Assembly (NCBI GenBank): GCA_026414705.1 | Contig: JAOAIM010000018.1 | Coordinates: 1-33,394 of the forward strand | Source of the DNA: Verrucomicrobiia bacterium | Lineage (GTDB): Bacteria > Verrucomicrobiota > Verrucomicrobiia > Limisphaerales > JAOAIM01 | Direction: 5' to 3' | Length of the DNA stretch: 33,394 nucleotides | Notes under the pieces: generated by a model | Told to the model about the DNA's origin: nothing | Seen by the model: the letters and a program-made list of their open reading frames with translations, nothing else | Databases searched by the model: none | Part shown: piece by piece, positions 17,083 through 24,386 of the stretch | How positions within the stretch are numbered: the stretch's first letter is position 1 | Layout: every line of letters begins with the position of its first letter | Position numbers and translations under genes: made by a program

Positions 17083-17108
17083 AAAAAAGGCCGTCATTGC
17101 TGACGGCC
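17083..17108 (-). terminator. Intrinsic terminator of the PEP-CTERM gene
   Basis: A perfect 8-bp stem, GGCCGTCA (17089-17096) with TGACGGCC (17101-17108), has a TTGC loop and is followed on the minus strand by six U residues (A-tract 17083-17088). It lies 26 nt beyond the stop codon of the beta-strand-repeat gene. Confidence 0.9.
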
Positions 17109-17134
17109 CGGGGTGATCGGAGTTTGCAGCGGCA

Positions 17135-18958
17135 CTAGAGTTTGCGCCGCGAGCGCGCCAGCAGGGTCAAGCCGCCCAGCAAGCCGAGGAGAGCCGCTGA
17201 AGGTTCCGGCACAACCATGAGGTTCACCTGCCCCGCCGTGGCCGTATCAATGGCGAAGAACAGTCCGGGCTGCAACGTGGGCATGCTGCCCAGAGCCAGC
17301 CCGTTGTCGGCGAGCGTGCCGCCGTAATTGATCAGCCGCCACTTGTCGCCGGCGTTGGCCAGCAGGAAGCTGCCCGCGCCCAGCTCGGTGACATTGAGCG
17401 TGCCATCAAGCGTGAGGTTGCCGCTGACGACCAGCAGGTCGTTGACGCCGCCGCCGACGGTGGTGTTATTGCCGGCCAGCTCGAAAGAGAGCACCGCCAG
17501 ACTGGTGAGGTTGAGGTCGTTGCGGAGCGTGAGCGTGCCCGGCGAAGTGCCCGGTGCGATGGTGCCGTCGGCGGTCACGTTGCCCACGACCGTGCCGTTG
17601 CCCTGAAGCGTCTGGCCGCTGCCAAGGATGAAGGTGGTCAACGACACATCAAACGTCGCGGCAGATGCGACGCTGATGTTGGTTGAGTTGGGGATGCCGC
17701 TGGCGGCGGCGAGTTGAAGGGTGCCCGTCGTAACTTTGGTTTGACCGAGATAGGTCTTGATCCCGTTGAGCAGGAGCTTGCCACTGCCGGTGGCCTGGAC
17801 ATCCAACCCGCCATTGCCGGTGACCGGACCGCTGAACGTGAGCGTGCTCGCCGTGGCGACCGTCACGGGGATGGCCGGATGATTCAACACCAGGCTGCTG
17901 CCCACGTTCGGGCTGGTGGTCGTTCCGGTGAAGACGACGTTGCCGATGGAGTCGGCGTTCGGGCCGATCGTGATGAGGGACGAGGCCGTGTTGAAGGTGC
18001 CGCCGATGCCGCGCCAGATCAGGTTGCCATCGTTGAGATTCATGCCGCCCGCGGTGATGCCCGCTTCGGTCTGAATGCTGCCGGTGCCCTCCTTGGTGAT
18101 GATCCCTGTTCCGATGTTGAACGTGCCCGTATTCAGGCGCGTGTTGGCGGCTCCGGCAAAGGTCACGTTGTAGTTGGCGCCGCCGTCGGTCATCGCGCCG
18201 GTGATGGTGAACATGCCGGTGTCGGCCGAGATTCTTACGCCGTCCGAACCGAAGGTAATCGGCCCCGACCAGGTGCGTGTGCCGGTGCTGCGCAATGCGC
18301 CCGCGCCGCCTACGCCGGTGCCGTTGAGCACGATCGGTTCGGCCATGATCGGCGTGTTCAGCAGCACCGCGCCACCGCTCACCACCACCGTGTTGCCCGC
18401 CGTCGTGCCCAGCGCACTGGCGTTGCCCAGCAGGATCGTGCCGTTCTGCACGGTGGTCACGCCGGTATAGGTGTTTGCGCCGGTGAAATTGACCTGCCCG
18501 CCGCCGATCTTGGTCACGTTCTGGTTGTTGACGCCACCGGAAATCACCGAACTGATGACTGTGGTCAGGCCGGAGGCGATGTCAAAAGTGCCGCCCCCGG
18601 TCACATTGATCGAAAGGCCGCCGCCGCTCAGTGTCACGGCTCCTTCTTCGACCCGCACGCCCTGGATGAGATGCGTGCCACTGACGGTGACGGTGAACGT
18701 GCCGCTGGCGTCGGTTCCCGCCGAGAACACCGCCGTGTCGCCGGGCGTCCACGCAGCCGTGGGCGAGGAACCCGTGGAATCGGCCGACCAGTTGGCGGTG
18801 GTCGCGTCCCACGTGCCCGCCGGCGCTGAGCCACCCGCGCCGGGCGTCGCGCCGTCAATGTCCCAGAAACTGTCGGCGGCGCGGAGGGTGGAAATTGGGG
18901 AGATGACAACGGCCAGGCTGAACACAGCGGCGACAACAAGACACGAGGATTTCTTCAT
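17135..18958 (-). CDS. Autotransporter-associated beta-strand repeat protein with PEP-CTERM
   Basis: A 607-residue exported protein. A signal peptide (MKKSSCLVVAAVFSLAVVIS, cleavage near LRA-AD) is followed by SFWDIDGATPGAGG and WDATTANWS, the usual opening of this family. Repeated beta-strand units follow, such as GGGQVNFTGANTYTGVTTVQNGTI and GSGKLLLNGIKTYLGQTKVTTGTL, forming a beta-helix. Thr, Gly, Asn and Ala dominate. The last 25 residues are a PEP-CTERM sorting signal: VPEP, a hydrophobic helix, then RSRRKL. Such proteins are anchored or processed by an exosortase, none of which is in this window. ATG 18958 starts the signal peptide; the longer frame to 19009 adds a poor N-terminus. The gene is divergent from the rhomboid protease gene. 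Confidence 0.92.
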   Translation of the reverse strand: MKKSSCLVVAAVFSLAVVISPISTLRAADSFWDIDGATPGAGGSAPAGTWDATTANWSADSTGSSPTAAWTPGDTAVFSAGTDASGTFTVTVSGTHLIQGVRVEEGAVTLSGGGLSINVTGGGTFDIASGLTTVISSVISGGVNNQNVTKIGGGQVNFTGANTYTGVTTVQNGTILLGNASALGTTAGNTVVVSGGAVLLNTPIMAEPIVLNGTGVGGAGALRSTGTRTWSGPITFGSDGVRISADTGMFTITGAMTDGGANYNVTFAGAANTRLNTGTFNIGTGIITKEGTGSIQTEAGITAGGMNLNDGNLIWRGIGGTFNTASSLITIGPNADSIGNVVFTGTTTSPNVGSSLVLNHPAIPVTVATASTLTFSGPVTGNGGLDVQATGSGKLLLNGIKTYLGQTKVTTGTLQLAAASGIPNSTNISVASAATFDVSLTTFILGSGQTLQGNGTVVGNVTADGTIAPGTSPGTLTLRNDLNLTSLAVLSFELAGNNTTVGGGVNDLLVVSGNLTLDGTLNVTELGAGSFLLANAGDKWRLINYGGTLADNGLALGSMPTLQPGLFFAIDTATAGQVNLMVVPEPSAALLGLLGGLTLLARSRRKL

Positions 18959-19071
18959 AAATTTCGCACGAGTTTTGGGTGAAACTTCGCCGCTCTTGTT
19001 GCACACCATCCGCCGGAAGTCAAGCCGCGAGGTTCAAAAATTTTTTTCCGCCTCTCGGCCCGTTGCCTGTC

Positions 19072-19101
19072 TTGTCAACGCGCACCGCCTGCCGATAAGG
19101 T
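19072..19101 (+). promoter_or_regulatory. Candidate promoter of the rhomboid gene
   Basis: TTGTCA (19072-19077) and TAAGGT (19096-19101) are 18 nt apart, 43 nt before the rhomboid ATG. The -35 matches at 5 of 6 positions and the -10 is weak. On the other strand TTGACT (19023-19018) could serve the PEP-CTERM gene, with an A/T-tract block (19036-19047) between the two. Confidence 0.3.
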
Positions 19102-19143
19102 CAGCGTGCGCGTTCGGGCGAAGGCCCCGACCCGCGCGGGTGG

Positions 19144-20007
19144 ATGAGACTCATCGGTCAGCTTTCCAGTGAGGAGCAGGCGCGCCGTTTTGCGGACTTC
19201 CTGCTGACGCGCGGCATCCATCATCAGCTCGAGCATGAAGGCGACGGTCACTGGGCCGTTTGGATTCAGGAGGAGGACCGCGTGGCCGAGGCGCGGCAAT
19301 GGCTGACGCAATTTCAAGCGGATCCCACAGCGAAAGAATTTTTGGAGGCGACACGTCTGGCCCGACAACAACGCTCAAGCCCGGCGGCGGAGCCGACGCC
19401 CCCGCCGCGGCCGAGCCGTAGGGCGCGTCGGCTGCTGCCGGAGTTCGGGGCCTTCGGCGCCGGGCCGCTCACGTTCGTGTTGATGGCGGTGTGCGTGGCG
19501 GTGGCGCTGGTCTCGTATGTGAGCCGGGACCTCGGCGTCCGCGAGCATTTGCTGCTCTGGCTGCCGGCGGTGTTCCAGGGCGAAGTGTGGCGGTTGGTGA
19601 CGCCGATTTTCGTGCACTTCGGCATCCTGCATCTGCTGTTCAACCTGCTCTGGTTGTTTCAACTCGGCTCGATGATCGAGCGTCGGCTGGGCACGGGCAC
19701 GCTCGCGGCGGTGGTGCTGGGGACGGCGGCGCTCTCGAACCTGGCGCAATACTTCGCCAGCGGCCCGAATTTCGGCGGCATGTCCGGCGTGGTCTATGCC
19801 CTGGCCGGTTACGTCTGGATGCGCGGCAAGCACGACCCGAACGCCGACGTGTATCTCGACCCGCAAAGCATCCAGTGGTTGCTGATCTGGCTGGTGCTGT
19901 GTTTCACGGGCCTGCTCGGGCCGGTGGCCAACACTGCGCACGTGGTGGGTCTGATCTCCGGCGCGGCGTGGGGTCGGTTCGCCGCCTGGCGCACGTGGCG
20001 GCGATGA
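19144..20007 (+). CDS. Rhomboid-family intramembrane serine protease
   Basis: A 287-residue membrane protease. An N-terminal cytoplasmic domain (1-75, GlpG-like: ARRFADFLLTRGIHHQLE) is joined by a Pro/Arg linker to about six transmembrane helices (about 107-280). The conserved HxxxN pattern is H163/N167 (ILHLLFN). The catalytic dyad is Ser214 in GGMSGVVYAL and His266 in ANTAHVVGLISG. Rhomboids cleave within membrane helices, and bacterial substrates are mostly unknown. The ATG at 19144 is the first possible start. The gene is divergent from a PEP-CTERM gene and convergent with the FAD-linked oxidase gene, with only 24 nt between stops. Confidence 0.94.
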   Translation: MRLIGQLSSEEQARRFADFLLTRGIHHQLEHEGDGHWAVWIQEEDRVAEARQWLTQFQADPTAKEFLEATRLARQQRSSPAAEPTPPPRPSRRARRLLPEFGAFGAGPLTFVLMAVCVAVALVSYVSRDLGVREHLLLWLPAVFQGEVWRLVTPIFVHFGILHLLFNLLWLFQLGSMIERRLGTGTLAAVVLGTAALSNLAQYFASGPNFGGMSGVVYALAGYVWMRGKHDPNADVYLDPQSIQWLLIWLVLCFTGLLGPVANTAHVVGLISGAAWGRFAAWRTWRR

Positions 20008-20031
20008 GGGCCGCCAGCGCTGCGGCGTGAT

Positions 20032-21414
20032 TCAATCAAACATCTTGCCCGGATTCAGGATGCCGTTGGGATCAAACGCGCGCCGCACCTCGCGCATCAC
20101 GCGCATCGGCACCTCCCCGGCGAACCTGGGCAGGAACGATTTCTTGGCCAGGCCGATGCCGTGTTCGCCGGTGATCGTGCCGCCCAGCCGGATGGCTTCG
20201 TCGAAGATTTCTTTGAACGCTTCTTCAACGCGGTGCATTTCCTCGGCGTTGCGCTCGTCGGTCAGGAAGGTCGGATGCAAGTTGCCGTCGCCCATGTGAC
20301 CGAAGGTGCCGATTTTGAGACGGTATTTGCGGGCGACGCCCTCGATGAAGCGGATCATGCGCGCCAGTTCGCTGCGCGGCACGGTGGCGTCTTCCAAAAT
20401 GGTGGTGGGGGCGACGCGCGCCAGCGCCGAGAAGGCGTTGCGGCGGGCGGCGGCCAGGCGCGTGGCTTCGGCCTCGTCGGCCGCCACGCGCACCTGGAGC
20501 GCGCCGTTTTTGCGGGCCAGCTCCTCCATTTTCGCGGCTTCCTCGGCAACGGCGGCGGGGTGCCCGTCGGTTTCCATCAACAGCAACGCCTCGCAATCCA
20601 GCGGCAGGCCGACGTGCGCGTAGTCCTCGACGCAATGGATCGTTGTGCGGTCGAGGAACTCCAGCGTGCAGGGGATGATGTGCGCGGCGATGATGTCGGA
20701 GACCGTTTGCGCGGCCTGATCCATCGCGGCGTAGGTGGCCAGGAGCGTTTTCTTGGCGGCGGGTTTGGGCAGCAGGCGCAAGAGCACCCTGGTGATGACG
20801 CCCAGCGTGCCTTCGGAGCCGATGAACAGGTCGCGCAACGAATACCCGGCCACGTCCTTGACGCATTTGTTGCCCGTCCAGCAGACCTCGCCATCGGGCA
20901 GCACGACTTCCAGGCCCATGACGTAGTTGCGCGTGATGCCGTATTTGAGGCCGCGCAGGCCGCCGGAGTTTTCGGCGACGTTGCCGCCGATGGTTGAAAT
21001 TTTCATCGAGCCGGGGTCGGGCGGATAAAACAGCCCGGCGGCGAGCGCGGCATCGGAAATGGCCTGCGTGGTGGCGCCCGCCTCGGCCAGCAACGTGAGG
21101 TTGGCGCGGTCCAACTCGAGGATGCGGTCCATCTTGACCAGGCAGAGCACGATGCAATCGGGCACGGGCACGCTGCCGCCGCTCAGGCCCGTACCGGAGC
21201 CGCGCGTGACCACGGGCGTGCGGGTCTGATTGGCGAGTTTGAGGATGGCAGCAACCTGCGCCGTCTCGCGCGGGAAGACAACACAACCGGGCAGTTGTTT
21301 GAGAGCCGCCGTGCCGTCGAACGCGTAGGGGATGAGGTCTTCGCGCGCGGTCAGGACGTTCTCCCGGCCAACGATCTGTCCGAGAGCCGCCAGCGTGTCG
21401 TGCGTCAGAGCCAT
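20032..21414 (-). CDS. glcD: FAD-linked oxidase, glycolate oxidase subunit GlcD-like
   Basis: A 460-residue flavoprotein of the VAO/PCMH family that oxidises a 2-hydroxy acid such as glycolate or D-lactate. The FAD-binding half contains VVTRGSGTGLSGGSVPV, the DPGSMKISTIGGNVAENSGG loop and KDVAGYSLRDLFIGSEGTLGVIT. The C-terminal half ends with GHMGDGNLHPT, GTITGEHGIGLAK and DPNGILNPGK, typical of GlcD and D-lactate dehydrogenases. The ATG at 21414 is preferred; ATG 21432 and TTG 21456 are alternatives, but that TTG is also the start of a TTGACC -35 hexamer. Partner subunits GlcE and GlcF are not in the window, so the exact substrate is open. Confidence 0.92.
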   Translation of the reverse strand: MALTHDTLAALGQIVGRENVLTAREDLIPYAFDGTAALKQLPGCVVFPRETAQVAAILKLANQTRTPVVTRGSGTGLSGGSVPVPDCIVLCLVKMDRILELDRANLTLLAEAGATTQAISDAALAAGLFYPPDPGSMKISTIGGNVAENSGGLRGLKYGITRNYVMGLEVVLPDGEVCWTGNKCVKDVAGYSLRDLFIGSEGTLGVITRVLLRLLPKPAAKKTLLATYAAMDQAAQTVSDIIAAHIIPCTLEFLDRTTIHCVEDYAHVGLPLDCEALLLMETDGHPAAVAEEAAKMEELARKNGALQVRVAADEAEATRLAAARRNAFSALARVAPTTILEDATVPRSELARMIRFIEGVARKYRLKIGTFGHMGDGNLHPTFLTDERNAEEMHRVEEAFKEIFDEAIRLGGTITGEHGIGLAKKSFLPRFAGEVPMRVMREVRRAFDPNGILNPGKMFD

Positions 21415-21427
21415 AGGCGCCGGGGCG

Positions 21428-21456
21428 AGCATGTTGGAGGGGTGCGCAACGGTCAA
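21428..21456 (-). promoter_or_regulatory. Candidate promoter of the glcD-like gene
   Basis: TTGACC (21456-21451) is followed after 17 nt by CATGCT (21433-21428). Transcription would begin near 21421, a few nucleotides before ATG 21414. The -10 is weak at 3 of 6 positions. If real, it excludes the TTG and upstream ATG starts. Confidence 0.3.
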
Positions 21457-21651
21457 GGCAAGCGGGCGGATGCGGTCACCAATGCGCGTCCTGCGGTGTG
21501 AGACGCGGGCGCTGGCGGTCGAATTGCCAACTTCGGGCCGAACGTGGGCAGCGAATGCGCGATGCGGAGTTGCGTGAGCGGCAGGCGCGCGCCCGTTGAG
21601 TGCGCTGGTGAGAGTCCGGAAAACGCCCGATGTGGTGCGGCGCTCGGCTTG

Positions 21652-22221
21652 TTATTTGGCCCAGTCCGGGTGCTCGATGAAGGCGTAGCAGAGCATGTGC
21701 AGGATGCCCATTTGCGCGTCTTCAACCCGGCCGTAGTGGGTGTCGTTGATGACGAGCACGCGCTCGGCGATTTCGGCCATGCGCCCGCGTTTGGCGCCGA
21801 CCAGCGCGACGGTTCGCAGGCCGTGCTCGCGCGCCCATTGCAGGGCCTTGACACAGTTGGGCGAGTTGCCGCTCACGCTCACGCCAATGGCCACGTCGCC
21901 CGGCCGCCCGTAGTTCTGCAACTGCCCGACGAACACGTCCTCGTAGGAATAATCGTTCGAGAGCGCCGTCATCCACGGCACGTTGTCGTTGAGCGAGAGC
22001 ACCCGAAAGCGCCGGCCGACCTTGTCGGACGCGCCCTTGCCCAGGTCGGTGGCAAAGTGCGACGCATTGGCCGCGCTGCCGCCGTTGCCGAAGACGAAAA
22101 TCTGCCGCTCCTGCTGCAACGCGCGCCGCAGTTCCTCGATCAACTCCGCCACTGCATCCACTGGAATCGAGTCGTGGGCCGCTTTCTGGGCGCGGATGTA
22201 ATCGGAAATCCATTGTTTCAT
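21652..22221 (-). CDS. SIS-domain sugar isomerase, GmhA-like
   Basis: A 189-residue SIS-domain protein of the phosphoheptose isomerase (GmhA) type, which converts sedoheptulose 7-phosphate to D-glycero-D-manno-heptose 7-phosphate at the start of LPS heptose synthesis. The phosphate-binding segments are FGNGGSAANASHFATDL (44-60) and GVSVSGNSPN (113-122). A C-terminal helix, VEDAQMGILHMLCYAFIE, carries Glu167 and His175 where GmhA has catalytic residues. The family Glu after the GNGGSA loop is Asp59 here, so substrate use is not certain; a related SIS role is possible. ATG 22221 is 46 nt downstream of the membrane HExxH protein gene and may be in one transcript with it. Confidence 0.85.
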   Translation of the reverse strand: MKQWISDYIRAQKAAHDSIPVDAVAELIEELRRALQQERQIFVFGNGGSAANASHFATDLGKGASDKVGRRFRVLSLNDNVPWMTALSNDYSYEDVFVGQLQNYGRPGDVAIGVSVSGNSPNCVKALQWAREHGLRTVALVGAKRGRMAEIAERVLVINDTHYGRVEDAQMGILHMLCYAFIEHPDWAK

Positions 22222-22267
22222 GGTTGTGGCAGCTTGGCCCGGAAGGCCTGCGCTGTCAGGAGCAAAA

Positions 22268-22924
22268 TCACCCGGCGGGCGGCAGCAGGTCGCGATAGAG
22301 CGCGGCGACATCCAGCGCCCAGCGCGTCAGCGCGCGGCTCAAGGGCACGGCCCCGGTGAGCAACGGCAAAGCGACGAGCAACACCGCGGCGTTGCCCAGA
22401 AAAATCACCACGGCGGAAAACAGGTAGCCCTGGCTGGTGATGTCACTCTGCCGGGTTTTGAGCACGTGCGCGGTGAGGGTGACGTGGAAGGCGTAGGCCG
22501 CGCCCAGCAGCAGGTGAAACCACACGCGAAAACGCGCCCAGTCCCCCAGCGCCTCGCCAAGGCCAAACACCGCGACCAGCAACGCGGCGTAGAGCGGGAA
22601 GAAATACGGCGCCAGCGCGATGAGGAAGTTGACCTTGTCGGTGACGATGTGTCCGCCGTTGGCCGTGGCGCGGAATCGCTTCACGCGCCCGCCGAAGAGC
22701 CAGACCCAGAGCGCGTGCGTCAGTTCGTGGCCGAAGACGTAAATCCACATCGGCCGGGGCAGCAGCAGGTAAATGGCGATCCAGCAGCCCGCGCCCGCGA
22801 GCAGCGGCACCAGCACCACGTCCGCTCCGCCGCATTCTCGCGCCAGTTCCCAGAGCGTCCGCGCCGTGCCGGCGCACGCCGGCAGCAGCAGCAGCGCGAG
22901 GATGAATTTGACCCATTTCGGCAC
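22268..22924 (-). CDS. Multispanning M50-like membrane protein with HExxH
   Basis: A 218-residue membrane protein with about five hydrophobic segments. The second contains FGHELTHALWVWLFGG, with the zinc-protease pattern HExxH at 66-70 and the small-residue spacing typical of site-2-type (M50) peptidases. Downstream, NFLIALAPYFFPLY (99-112) and FHVTLTAHVLKTRQSDITSQG (146-166) are conserved-looking; Asp161 is a possible third metal ligand. This fits the loosely defined M50B-like family of unknown substrates. The start is GTG at 22924. hisC is 98 nt upstream and the SIS gene 46 nt downstream on the same strand. Protease activity is inferred from the motif alone. Confidence 0.75.
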   Translation of the reverse strand: MPKWVKFILALLLLPACAGTARTLWELARECGGADVVLVPLLAGAGCWIAIYLLLPRPMWIYVFGHELTHALWVWLFGGRVKRFRATANGGHIVTDKVNFLIALAPYFFPLYAALLVAVFGLGEALGDWARFRVWFHLLLGAAYAFHVTLTAHVLKTRQSDITSQGYLFSAVVIFLGNAAVLLVALPLLTGAVPLSRALTRWALDVAALYRDLLPPAG

Positions 22925-23022
22925 GGGCGGATTTTCGGAAAAGCCGGATGGGGCGCGAGGAATTTAATCCGGCAGGCCGGTCGCGGGCCGTGGCGGGGCA
23001 TCAGCGGACGCGGCGGGTTGCG

Positions 23023-24147
23023 TCAGCGTTGGTTCAGGGCGGTTTGGAGCGCGCGCAAACACCGTTCGTTTTGCGGCGGGGTGCCGATGGTGATGCGAAT
23101 CCATTCGCCCAGCGCGTAGCTGCCCATCGGGCGCACGATGACGCCCTGTCGCTGCATCGCCTCGAACACGCGCTGACCGTCACCCACGCGCACCAGGATG
23201 AAATTCGCCGCCGAGGGAAGGAATTCCAGACCGAGGCGCGCGAACGCCGCTTCAAAAAACCGCAGACCCTGCGCGTTGTTCTCGCGGGTGCGTTGCACGT
23301 GCTCGGCGTCATCCAGCGCGGCGAGGGCGGCGGCCTGGGCCAGCGCGTTGACGTTGAAGGGTTGCCGCGCCTTTTCCAGCAGCGCGATCAGCTCGGGCAC
23401 GCCGATGCCGTAGCCCAGGCGCAGTCCGGCCAGCCCGTAGATTTTCGAAAAGGTGCGAAGCAGGAGCAGATTCGGCAGCGCACCGGTGCGCACCTCCGAC
23501 AAGAGGTCCGGCGGCGAATCGAGAAATTCAACGTAGGCCTCGTCCACGACGAGCAGCACGTGCGGGGGCACGGCGCGGGCGAAGCGCAGCAGTTCGGCGG
23601 CGGGCACGGTCGTGCCGGTGGGGTTGTTCGGGTTGGCGACGAACACGACGCGCGTGCGGGGCGTGATGGCGCGCTGCATTGCCCCCAGATCGTGGGCGTA
23701 ATGCCTCGCCGGCACGGTGACGAGGTTGGCGCCGAACAGTTGCGTCACCAGCGGATAAACGGCGAAGCAAAATTCGGACACGACCACCTCGACACCGTGT
23801 GTCATGTAGGCGTGGCCGACCAGTTCGATGAGTTCGTTGGAGCCGTTGCCCAAAAGCAGGTTGGCCGGTTGCACGCCCAGGTGCGCGGCGAGTTTTTGTT
23901 TGAGATAAAAGGCGTTGCCGTCGGGATACAGATTCACCCGCGACAGCGCCTCCTGCAGCGCGGCCAGAGCTTTGGGCGAGGGGCCGAGCGGGTTCTCGTT
24001 GGACGCGAGCTTGAGGATGTCGTCGGGCGGCAGGCCCAGTTCGCGGGCGACCTCTTCGATGGGCCGGCCGGGTTGATAGACGGGCAGGGCCGCCAGCGCG
24101 GTGTTGACGGGCGGCGGGACGGCGGGCTTGTCGGGACTCGCTTGCAA
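23023..24147 (-). CDS. hisC: Histidinol-phosphate aminotransferase
   Basis: A 374-residue PLP enzyme of aminotransferase fold type I that transfers an amino group from glutamate to imidazole-acetol phosphate in histidine synthesis. Recognisable parts are KLASNENPLGPSP (46-58), GNGSNELIEL (100-109), ANPNNPTGT (171-179), VDEAYVEF (201-208) and the PLP lysine K235 in RTFSKIYGLAGLRLGYG. The C-terminal arginine motif is WIRITIGTPPQN. No ATG lies near the N-terminus; I place the start at TTG 24147. Some HisC-like enzymes act on aromatic amino acids, so double function is possible. No other his genes flank it. Confidence 0.93.
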   Translation of the reverse strand: MQASPDKPAVPPPVNTALAALPVYQPGRPIEEVARELGLPPDDILKLASNENPLGPSPKALAALQEALSRVNLYPDGNAFYLKQKLAAHLGVQPANLLLGNGSNELIELVGHAYMTHGVEVVVSEFCFAVYPLVTQLFGANLVTVPARHYAHDLGAMQRAITPRTRVVFVANPNNPTGTTVPAAELLRFARAVPPHVLLVVDEAYVEFLDSPPDLLSEVRTGALPNLLLLRTFSKIYGLAGLRLGYGIGVPELIALLEKARQPFNVNALAQAAALAALDDAEHVQRTRENNAQGLRFFEAAFARLGLEFLPSAANFILVRVGDGQRVFEAMQRQGVIVRPMGSYALGEWIRITIGTPPQNERCLRALQTALNQR

Positions 24148-24178
24148 CGCGCGGCTAGGAAACCGGCTGCGGCGGGGC

Positions 24179-24184
24179 TGTCAA
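24179..24184 (-). promoter_or_regulatory. Consensus -35 hexamer upstream of hisC
   Basis: A perfect TTGACA occurs on the minus strand 31 nt upstream of the TTG start of hisC. At 17-nt spacing the -10 would be TTCCTA (24161-24156), a poor match, and the transcript would start within a few nucleotides of the TTG codon, implying an almost leaderless message. The rest of this 239-nt divergent interval shows nothing recognisable. Confidence 0.3.
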
Positions 24185-24386
24185 GCTCGCAGGCGCACGC
24201 AAACCATTCGGAGGCTGTTGCGCCACGTTCCGACGCGGCGCGAAACTCCGGGCTTGAAGCGGCTCACGAGACGGCGAGCGCGTTTCGCGAGGCAGTCGAA
24301 AGCGTTTTCATTGGCGCGTTGAGGTGGCGGGCCGTGGTGTTTTTGGCGCGCACCGCGGTCTTGCGTCCGCGGCGCGGGCCGTTTGA

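Noticed and set aside
20010-20026. A short GCCGC/GCGGC hairpin between the rhomboid and glcD-like genes
   Set aside because: Only 5 bp and no U-tract on either strand, so it is not supported as a terminator.
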